From Candidatus Iainarchaeum sp. (GTDB lineage: Archaea; Iainarchaeota; Iainarchaeia; Iainarchaeales; VGJJ01): a DNA stretch of 64,000 nucleotides. Below are positions 58,329-64,000 of the stretch, piece after piece (within the stretch, counting starts at the first letter, position 1; each line of letters starts with the position of its first letter). The DNA lies in the NCBI GenBank assembly GCA_016699555.1, contig CP064981.1, positions 558,001 through 622,000 of the forward strand, written 5' to 3'. The position numbers were made by a program, and so were the translations under genes. The notes under the pieces are model-generated. The model had not been told where the DNA came from. It saw nothing but the letters and a program-made list of their open reading frames with translations, and ran no database searches.

Positions 58329-58429
58329 TTTTTTCCTTCCGGAGAGGCATTTTGGGGCCAAACCCCATCAACGCTTAATAATCCCAAGCGCCTTTTCTGG
58401 GTATTTGTATTCTTAGGGGGAATTCAGTC

Positions 58430-58789
58430 ATGGTATTCGTACGCACATCCTTGTTTCCATATCGCCTGGTACTGGCGCGCAAGCAGCCCGTCCAATTGAG
58501 CATCGACATTCGCAATGACGAGGGAAAGGACAAGCCCTTCGTGCTCGAGATCGAAGTCCCGCGCGCGCTGGGGTTGGAAAGCTCCGGTCCCAAGTGCATG
58601 GACACGAAGAATTTGGGTGTGATTCCTGCAGGGAAGCAATTGCGCTTGTACTATGATATCCACGGCAAAGCCGCGAGCGACGACACCACTTACCCCATTG
58701 AGGTGCGCGTGCATGAGTTGATTCCCGGCTCGCGCGATATCATCCGCACCACTCGCGCGGAATCGGAATTGATCGTGCAGGGACGCTAG
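58430..58789 (+). CDS. Hypothetical small beta-rich protein
   Basis: A 119-residue protein without a signal peptide. Alternating strands (RLVLARKQPVQLSIDIRNDE, FVLEIEVPRALGLE, KQLRLYYDIHGKA, YPIEVRVHELIPG) suggest one Ig-like (CARDB-type) fold. Function unknown; its cytoplasmic location would be odd for that fold. Confidence 0.6.
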   Translation: MVFVRTSLFPYRLVLARKQPVQLSIDIRNDEGKDKPFVLEIEVPRALGLESSGPKCMDTKNLGVIPAGKQLRLYYDIHGKAASDDTTYPIEVRVHELIPGSRDIIRTTRAESELIVQGR

Positions 58790-58839
58790 TGTCGTCGTCG
58801 CAGTGGAATGATTATTAATCGCACGCGGATAATGGATGC

Positions 58840-59562
58840 ATGTCCTCCCACTCGGAATTATTCCCATCATTCGATGGGACTGAACGCGAGCGCGCCGAAA
58901 AGTGCATCCAATATATCAATCGCACGATCCGCCTGAAGCGCTTGGATCCCGTGTGGTTGCTCTCTTTCGCTACGCATTCTCCGGAAGAGATCATGCGCCG
59001 CAAGAAAGCGTTCGTCGCCTTTCCTTGCTTGGATTTGAGCATTGTGGGGGCGGAATTGCTGGTGCGCAATCACATCCCTTCCCAGATCATCATCGAGCAA
59101 CGCCAAGCTCCCGGGGGGATGGAGGTGCACCACTACACGCTTGCGCTTTCCCTGGATGGAAAGCCCATGCAAATCAAAGTCGGGCGCGGCCTGCATCTTT
59201 CCGATGAACCCTTGCCTTCCGCGCACGAGCGCACCATCAAGATGCGCGATCCCACCGGGAAAAAAATTGAAGGACGCGCCACGCGAAAGCTGACGGTCGA
59301 TTATGCTGCGACTCACGCCCGCGATCCTGCATTCGCCATACTGGGGTATTCCTCGCGCCGCTACCTCCGCCATTCGATGAATTGGACGCTGCCCGTGGCG
59401 TTCCGCAATCTCATCGTATTCAATTCTGCGAAATTCGCCCAGCGTGTGATAGGGCAGGAGAAAAAGTCTATTATGGGCCATACCGGAAAAGCCTCCATGG
59501 TGACACGCTTCATGCTTGCCCTCAAGCGCGTGCGTGCGCGTCTCCGGCGCAAATCCAAATAA
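58840..59562 (+). CDS. Hypothetical protein
   Basis: A 240-residue protein, unrecognised. The middle is beta-rich (QIIIEQRQAPGGMEVHHYTL, GKPMQIKVGRGLHL), and the end is basic (LALKRVRARLRRKSK). AT box ATTATTAAT is ~27 bases upstream, so it is leaderless. The gene lies 51 bases after the previous one. Confidence 0.6.
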   Translation: MSSHSELFPSFDGTERERAEKCIQYINRTIRLKRLDPVWLLSFATHSPEEIMRRKKAFVAFPCLDLSIVGAELLVRNHIPSQIIIEQRQAPGGMEVHHYTLALSLDGKPMQIKVGRGLHLSDEPLPSAHERTIKMRDPTGKKIEGRATRKLTVDYAATHARDPAFAILGYSSRRYLRHSMNWTLPVAFRNLIVFNSAKFAQRVIGQEKKSIMGHTGKASMVTRFMLALKRVRARLRRKSK

Positions 59563-59587
59563 TAACTGCTCCTATCTTTCATTTCCT

Positions 59588-59848
59588 ATGCCCTCTCCGC
59601 AATTCAAGCGCATCACGTGGAAGCGTGTCTTCTCGGAAGGAGAAAAACGCATCAAGGGAGTGTGGGCACAGGCATTATTGCGCGCCAGCAAGCGCGAGCG
59701 TCCATTCCTGCTGGCGAAACATGAGGCAGTATGGGTGCTCACGCGCTCCTCGCTCGCGAGCAAAAACTCGCGTCAATTGCATAGGGCGCTCAAAGAACAG
59801 TTGCGCTTGCTCTCGGAATTATACACGCTGGCGCTCCGAGAGAGATGA
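59588..59848 (+). CDS. Small basic hypothetical protein
   Basis: An 86-residue, strongly basic, helical protein (FKRITWKRVFSEGEKRIKGV, LHRALKEQLRLLSELYTLAL). Unknown. Start 59588 fits an AT box (AAATAATAAC) about 27 bases upstream. Length and charge resemble small nucleic-acid-binding proteins. Confidence 0.5.
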   Translation: MPSPQFKRITWKRVFSEGEKRIKGVWAQALLRASKRERPFLLAKHEAVWVLTRSSLASKNSRQLHRALKEQLRLLSELYTLALRER

Positions 59849-59865
59849 AATATTCCTCTGCGCAC

Positions 59866-60321
59866 TCATTTCATCTTTCGGCTGCGCAGCAATGTTTGGA
59901 TGAGCGCGTCGATGGTGGCTATTACTTCTGCGTATTTTTCCGGGCCCAGCATAGCGGTCGCGCGTTTGCGTAATCTATCGGATTGCTCTGCAGGAGTACT
60001 TTCCATGCGTGCGCGGAGCATCTGCTTCACGACTTCACGCTGTTTGGGATTCAATTGTTTTACAGATGCGCTGCCGAGCGTGGTCTGCACTAAAATATTC
60101 TGGATGAGGTCGCGTAATCGACGCTCATGTGTTTTCTCGCGCTTGTCCCAATGTCCTAACGCCTCGATTTCCTTCCACCGGAATTCGTCATGAGGTTTTT
60201 GCTTGAACACGTCTTCGACGTTTTGTTTCAATCTCCGCGCGAACGGTTTCTCTTGCGATCCTCGGATGGAGCGGTTCACATATTTGATCCATTTGCGTTC
60301 ATTGCGCAGGGGTTTTGGCAT
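59866..60321 (-). CDS. Hypothetical basic helical protein
   Basis: A 151-residue basic protein. Helical and charged throughout (HWDKREKTHERRLRDLIQNI, LNPKQREVVKQMLRARMEST). Unknown. ATG 60321 lies 26 bases from an AT box at 60342-60350, which is also 26 bases from the divergent ATG at 60373, so the pair shares one symmetrical promoter. Confidence 0.55.
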   Translation of the reverse strand: MPKPLRNERKWIKYVNRSIRGSQEKPFARRLKQNVEDVFKQKPHDEFRWKEIEALGHWDKREKTHERRLRDLIQNILVQTTLGSASVKQLNPKQREVVKQMLRARMESTPAEQSDRLRKRATAMLGPEKYAEVIATIDALIQTLLRSRKMK

Positions 60322-60341
60322 TATCATGCAAGCGGCGCCGG

Positions 60342-60350
60342 CATTTATTA
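60342..60350. promoter_or_regulatory. Shared bidirectional AT box
   Basis: The near-symmetrical ATTTATTAA is ~26 bases from both divergent start codons (60321 minus, 60373 plus), so one TBP site could serve both. Confidence 0.4.
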
Positions 60351-60372
60351 AGTTGTTTTTTGTTTTGGCTGC

Positions 60373-60609
60373 ATGGCCACACCCAATCCTGCTTCCATTT
60401 TGCAATCCGCTGGATTTACCGTTCCCGAGTTCGCGCGCTACGTCGACAAAAGAGGAATGGTGCGCTTCGTGAAACGCAGCGTGGGAGAGAAGTCCGTCGC
60501 GGCGCATGGGTGGAGAGAGATTTCCCGCGCCGAGGCGGAGCGCATCCATCGGGCGAATATGGAATTGAAGAAAGAATATCTGAAGCCGCGCATGAAGAAG
60601 TATTATTGA
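60373..60609 (+). CDS. Small basic hypothetical protein
   Basis: A 78-residue basic protein (FARYVDKRGMVRFVKRSVGE, KEYLKPRMKKYY). Unknown, leaderless, sharing its promoter with the divergent gene. A real gene is likely because of its clean promoter spacing, but the evidence is modest. Confidence 0.5.
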   Translation: MATPNPASILQSAGFTVPEFARYVDKRGMVRFVKRSVGEKSVAAHGWREISRAEAERIHRANMELKKEYLKPRMKKYY

Positions 60610-60629
60610 GTGGCGAGAATACTGCTTAA

Positions 60630-61154
60630 CTACTGGTCTTCCGGGGCGATGCTCACTGTTTGGCCCAAACCCGTACTTGGTACGATGAATCCTCCTTCGC
60701 ATCGCACGCCACAAAACGCGAATGCGTTAATGATGACGGTTCCATCGGGTTGGGGATAACATGGGTGCACGGGCTGATCAAGCGGCACTACTATTTGGAT
60801 ATTGGGGTTATTGTCTGCAATCGGATGCATGGGATTCGTGACTTTGATGCTGCTCTGGACAGGACACTGGAGCGGGCACTTGTATGCGTTCGCTACTGCG
60901 ATGCACTCGGCCCATGCTTCTGCGTCGGCTTGGGCAATTGCTGCTGAGTCATCACATGATGGTGCAACGACCGAGGCCTGTCGGGCATAATTTATCTCAA
61001 ATGGACAGGTTTTAGCGCTCCCGCCAGTTACAAGACCCGCAGTGGTTTGTCCAATCGCCTGTTGGTTGGCGCTGAAATAGAGGGTCAATCCCACAATGAT
61101 GATAATCGTTATCGCGAATGCGAGTGATTCAAGCGAGCGAGTGTTACTACTCAT
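60630..61154 (-). CDS. Small exported Cys-rich protein, copy 1
   Basis: A 174-residue protein with one N-terminal helix (ESLAFAITIIIIVGLTLYFSANQ) and an outside domain with several cysteines (TCPFEIN, PSCDDSA, AECIAV, YKCPLQCPV, FCGVRCEG). It is a paralogue of the next gene: both have a short N-tail, SAN after the helix, GSA followed by CP, and CPxQCP. ATG 61154 fits an AT box (TTTATAAT) 27 bases upstream. Confidence 0.6.
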   Translation of the reverse strand: MSSNTRSLESLAFAITIIIIVGLTLYFSANQQAIGQTTAGLVTGGSAKTCPFEINYARQASVVAPSCDDSAAIAQADAEAWAECIAVANAYKCPLQCPVQSSIKVTNPMHPIADNNPNIQIVVPLDQPVHPCYPQPDGTVIINAFAFCGVRCEGGFIVPSTGLGQTVSIAPEDQ

Positions 61155-61231
61155 ATGGGCCTGCACTCATGTGTCAATTATAAAGCTGCTACCTATTGAT
61201 GCAAGTGCATCTTTATGGGGTGGGGTCGTAT

Positions 61232-61648
61232 TTATTTGATGAAAATCCATGGGTTGCGCGTAATCTCGGTGGGGATTCCATGGCTGCACACACGCGTGCA
61301 CTCGGCCCAGGCATGATACCATTCGCTTCCGGGAAGGTGTTCTTCTTTGATGACGAGGGGTTCCGATGTCGCGGAAGAAGAGGGGCATTGCGCGGGGCAT
61401 GGGATAGCGGTAGCGGCATCCCTGCATGCTTGGATTGCATTGAGTCGGGCTTGGCTAGCGCTAAAGGCATTCCCCATCCCATAAACGACTTGTTTGATTG
61501 GGCACAGCGCTGCGCTTCCTGCGGCTGCGAATCCAGTCGGGGTGGTCCCACTAAATGACTCGCGATTGGCGCTCAGGACTAGTGCTACTCCCAGGATGGC
61601 GATGACGGCAATCGCCAATGCGAGGGAATCTTTTCTCTGGGGGTGCAT
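61232..61648 (-). CDS. Small exported Cys-rich protein, copy 2
   Basis: A 138-residue protein with a helix LALAIAVIAILGVALVLSANR, then GSAALCPIK, AIQACRDAATAIPCPAQCP and WAECTRVCSH. Clear paralogue of the gene at 60630-61154, with the CPAQCP motif and Cys spacing in common. Leaderless, AT box 26 bases upstream. A surface role is inferred; disulfides are likely outside the cell. The 163 bases after it hold only the unrelated gene's promoter region and show nothing else clear. Confidence 0.6.
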   Translation of the reverse strand: MHPQRKDSLALAIAVIAILGVALVLSANRESFSGTTPTGFAAAGSAALCPIKQVVYGMGNAFSASQARLNAIQACRDAATAIPCPAQCPSSSATSEPLVIKEEHLPGSEWYHAWAECTRVCSHGIPTEITRNPWIFIK

Positions 61649-61811
61649 GCCTGTTGGACTAATTCTGAGATAAAAAGGCTATGCCTGTGCGCGCAGCCAA
61701 CAATCGATACCATTCCTTCTTGCGAGGCATTGGGAGGAGGAGCGGCTGAGGGTTGTGCTTCATTTGATGTTCAGTACATCATGAAAAAGGAAAGTTTGAG
61801 CAAAGGAAAGA

Positions 61812-62429
61812 CTATTTTCTCTTGGGTCGCAAGGGGGATTTGATGTGATTTTTTTGGTAATTGTTCCGCGCATGCGCGCGCGAAAGCCGAATGGCTTCTT
61901 TGAGGGGAATGGGTTCTCCTATATTTCTTTTTCGCTTGAACAATTGCAGGAATCGGGAAGGGGACACCTTGCTTGCGGACTGAATCGTGAATCCTGGATA
62001 GCTGCGGTGTAGGAATTCCTCTATGCGCTGCTCCATACGCGTGACCAACCCCAGATTCGCGAATGCATCGGTAGATTTGGCGGTGGAAAGCGGATGTGTA
62101 ATCCTTCCCGGGGCATACTCGAATGGGCTGATGAGCATGGTGCGAATGCATCTTCTTTTTTCTTCGACGATGTACTGCATGATCCCTAAATTCGTTCCCA
62201 TCATCCCACGCATGCGTTCGGCTTGCCCCTTATCCAATCGCGCGTGCAATTCCTTGCTGGAAATGAAAAATCTCCCTTCTTGCTTGATGGGGTTGCCTGA
62301 AGTGCGTTGTGCGAGTTGAACATCAAATGTGATCATCCGGTTCTCTGGACGCAGCCCCTTCGGAATGCGACCGATTGGCGCATCGCGCACTAACGAAAGC
62401 TCGATTCCCCAAATTTTTTTTCCTTTCAT
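61812..62429 (-). CDS. Hypothetical basic protein
   Basis: A 205-residue protein. The first half is beta-rich (IWGIELSLVRDAPIG, MITFDVQLAQRTSG), the second helical and basic (LFKRKRNIGEP, RSHARNNYQK). Unknown. ATG 62429 fits an AT box 27 bases upstream. Confidence 0.5.
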   Translation of the reverse strand: MKGKKIWGIELSLVRDAPIGRIPKGLRPENRMITFDVQLAQRTSGNPIKQEGRFFISSKELHARLDKGQAERMRGMMGTNLGIMQYIVEEKRRCIRTMLISPFEYAPGRITHPLSTAKSTDAFANLGLVTRMEQRIEEFLHRSYPGFTIQSASKVSPSRFLQLFKRKRNIGEPIPLKEAIRLSRAHARNNYQKNHIKSPLRPKRK

Positions 62430-62490
62430 GTGCAATGCAATGGTGCCGAGGGATAAATGTGTTACTGAAACACCCTAAAATATACATAAG

Positions 62491-62928
62491 TTATTTTTGG
62501 TTGCGTTTCTTTTCCGCGAGGTGGCGCTTGCGCTGTATTCTCCACCACCGCACATTGGCTTTGGGTCCTGCCAGTATGCGGCGGATGTTGCCGGTGATGG
62601 GTCTTCGGCGCGTAGCCATTTCTCGATCCGCTTGCGCGCGTGCATGGAGAAATTGATCGATGGCGCGCTGGCGATCATTGCTGAAGGCGGTTTGTTGATC
62701 GGCAAAGTGTTTGGCCAATGCAAAGTCGGATTCGGAAGGGGGATCGTTGCCTGTAAAAACTTTGTATAGTTCTTTGATGCGCGGGGCGATGCGAGCTAAA
62801 TGGGCTTCATTGGCTTCGGTTGCCAGCGCATGCACGCGTGCCTCGCGTAAGTGTGCATTCAAGTCCTTTCGGAGCAGGGCCTTCCACTTGGCTATTATTT
62901 TCTTCCGTGCGAGTAGGGGTCGAGGCAT
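62491..62928 (-). CDS. Hypothetical basic helical protein
   Basis: A 145-residue Arg/Lys-rich helical protein (LLARKKIIAKWKALLRKDL, AHLARIAPRIKELYKVFTG, WWRIQRKRHLAEKKRNQK). Unknown; composition suggests RNA or DNA binding. AT box ~27 bases upstream. Confidence 0.5.
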   Translation of the reverse strand: MPRPLLARKKIIAKWKALLRKDLNAHLREARVHALATEANEAHLARIAPRIKELYKVFTGNDPPSESDFALAKHFADQQTAFSNDRQRAIDQFLHARAQADREMATRRRPITGNIRRILAGPKANVRWWRIQRKRHLAEKKRNQK

Positions 62929-63009
62929 CGTATGGGGGTTGCTTTCTGGATTAATAGTGATTTCGATTAACTCAACATAATAAAGAAATAAATTGGGGCA
63001 AAGCTAAAA

Positions 63010-63345
63010 CTATTTTTTCTTGGGTTTTTGTGGCAGCGCTGTCTCTTTCACGAGCCACTTGAAGTAGCCGGCATTTGCACTGGCTGGAATTTCCAGCACG
63101 CATGGGGTCTCATATGGGTGTATTTTTTCTAATTCTGCGCGCACATTAACGCTCTTGGATTTGGGGGTTTTTGCTAAAAGAATGACTTCTTGGGCTGATT
63201 CAAGCTTCCCTTTCCACCAATACATGCTGCTTGCAGGCAAGAAAACGGCGCACGCGATGAGGCGTTTCTCGAGTAATTTTTTGGCTGTTTTTTCAGCGGT
63301 CTCTTGGCTGCCGAACGTGGAATAGATCAGCGACATGGCAGGCAT
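63010..63345 (-). CDS. cutA: CutA1-like protein
   Basis: A ~111-residue trimeric CutA1-family protein, linked to divalent-metal tolerance in bacteria. IYSTFGSQETAEKTAKKLLE, ACAVFLPASSMYWWKGKLE, EVILLAKT and HPYETPCVLEIPAS are the conserved stretches. Start 63345 fits an AT box (CCATTTATT) 27 bases upstream. The C-terminus is basic, PQKPKKK. Precise role unknown. Confidence 0.88.
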   Translation of the reverse strand: MPAMSLIYSTFGSQETAEKTAKKLLEKRLIACAVFLPASSMYWWKGKLESAQEVILLAKTPKSKSVNVRAELEKIHPYETPCVLEIPASANAGYFKWLVKETALPQKPKKK

Positions 63346-63463
63346 ACCAGCTATGCTGCGTGCGCAGAATAAATGGATTTGGGCAATCGCACCCATATAT
63401 ACATTAACTATTTTTGAGATAGCTATTTAATAGCGTTAGATATATTATTCTATAGGTGAATAT

Positions 63464-63715
63464 ATGGTTCAAACGAAAACAACTACGGTAGTCATCCCTC
63501 GCACGCTTAAGCAAGAGTTAGATTCCATGAAAGAATCCAATCGTGAGACCTATGCGGATGTAATTGGTCGTTTGGTGCATATTGTCAAGGAAGACGACGA
63601 ATCGCATCTTGAATTGAGTGAAGAAACCAAGAAAAAATTGGCGCGTGGACAAGAAGATTTTCGCAAAGGGCGATTCTATACTACTGCTGAATTGAAGAAA
63701 GAGCTGGGATTGTGA
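63464..63715 (+). CDS. RelB-like antitoxin
   Basis: An 83-residue protein ahead of a RelE-like toxin. VVIPRTLKQELDSMKESNRE is a ribbon-helix-helix-like DNA-binding start; EETKKKLARGQEDFRKGRF is the acidic/basic helix that would wrap the toxin. It directly abuts the toxin gene, the standard antitoxin-first order. A strong AT box (TAGATATATTATT, ~63437-63449) precedes it. Confidence 0.75.
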   Translation: MVQTKTTTVVIPRTLKQELDSMKESNRETYADVIGRLVHIVKEDDESHLELSEETKKKLARGQEDFRKGRFYTTAELKKELGL

Positions 63716-63964
63716 ATGCCTTTCATTCTTATCTGGGCTGATGAGGCCAAAAAGGATCTGAAGAAACTTGAAACGCATATCGCTCAGCGTATTTTTCTAA
63801 AAATTAATGATGCCAATGCAACTGATTCATTGTTATTGGAAAAAATGAAAGGTCGCACAGACTATAAGTATCGTGTGGGCGACTATCGCGTATTTTTTTC
63901 ATTCAAGGGCAATAACACCTACTTAGTCGTTGCCATCGAAAAGCGTGAAAATGCGTATAATTAG
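63716..63964 (+). CDS. RelE/ParE-like toxin
   Basis: An 82-residue toxin of the RelE superfamily: LIWADEAKKDLKKLETHIAQ is the first helix region and RVGDYRVFFSFKGNNTYLVV the final sheet. RelE toxins cut mRNA at the ribosome; ParE relatives act on gyrase. The residues R and K/Y at the active edge are partly present. It follows the antitoxin with no gap. A more AT-rich composition hints that it is a mobile cassette. Confidence 0.78.
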   Translation: MPFILIWADEAKKDLKKLETHIAQRIFLKINDANATDSLLLEKMKGRTDYKYRVGDYRVFFSFKGNNTYLVVAIEKRENAYN

Positions 63965-64000
63965 AAAATGTGCAAATTCTTGGATACTAGAAAATAATTT

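Noticed and set aside
1..64000. Bacterial origin of the whole window because of MEP genes and a sigma factor
   Set aside because: L44e, archaeal LeuRS tail, class III prepilins, geranylgeranyl reductase and leaderless AT-box promoters are spread through the window on both sides of those genes.

Overview
The window looks like one continuous stretch of an archaeal chromosome, most likely a small-genome DPANN lineage. The archaeal signs are an L44e ribosomal protein, archaeal-style LeuRS and ArgRS, many leaderless genes with an AT box about 26-27 bases before the start codon, class III (Q-x-x-x-E) prepilins, a RecJ-like DHH nuclease, an SPFH protein and a geranylgeranyl reductase. My best guess is Diapherotrites/Iainarchaeota, partly because complete sigma factors have been reported from uncultured archaeal single cells. 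That placement is inference. I see no IS element, CRISPR array or rRNA.

Layout. 0-6 kb: the end of LeuRS, a winged-helix protein fused to bacterial sigma-70 regions 2 and 4, ArgRS (broken by a one-base frameshift) and an EamA-type transporter. 6-20.4 kb: a type IV pilus/Tad-like locus. On the plus strand are a prepilin, the secretion ATPase, two TadB/C-type platform proteins and twin pilins. On the minus strand is a six-gene run of prepilin-like proteins that includes two giant paralogues of about 750 residues. 20.4-40 kb: HIT protein, a HerA-like ATPase with an acidic N-terminus, CAP-domain and stomatin-like membrane proteins, L44e, an SMC protein carrying a Rad50-type zinc hook, a dUTPase-fold protein and a RecJ-like nuclease. 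40.6-56.2 kb: isoprenoid region. 56-64 kb: mostly small basic orphan proteins, exported cysteine-containing proteins, CutA and a RelBE-like pair.

The standout is the isoprenoid region. All seven enzymes of the bacterial/plastid MEP (DXP) pathway lie within 12.2 kb: IspE, IspH, DXR, IspD, IspF, DXS and IspG. They sit with a bacterial-length triosephosphate isomerase, which can supply glyceraldehyde 3-phosphate, a type 2 IPP isomerase and a geranylgeranyl reductase that acts on archaeal lipids. Archaea normally make isoprenoids by mevalonate routes, so a clustered, apparently intact MEP pathway next to archaeal lipid genes suggests a cell that makes its archaeal lipids from MEP-derived IPP/DMAPP.

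Other unusual systems are the archaeal sigma-like factor, the SMC/zinc-hook hybrid, and a family of compound hairpin elements. These hairpins start or stop one base from three of the five tRNA genes, and their stems show compensatory changes between copies. ArgRS and TPI each carry a single frameshift at a run of four Gs. The same lesion in two housekeeping genes points to sequencing error more than to pseudogenes. Starts were chosen from AT-box spacing, ribosome-binding sites and overlap with the upstream gene.
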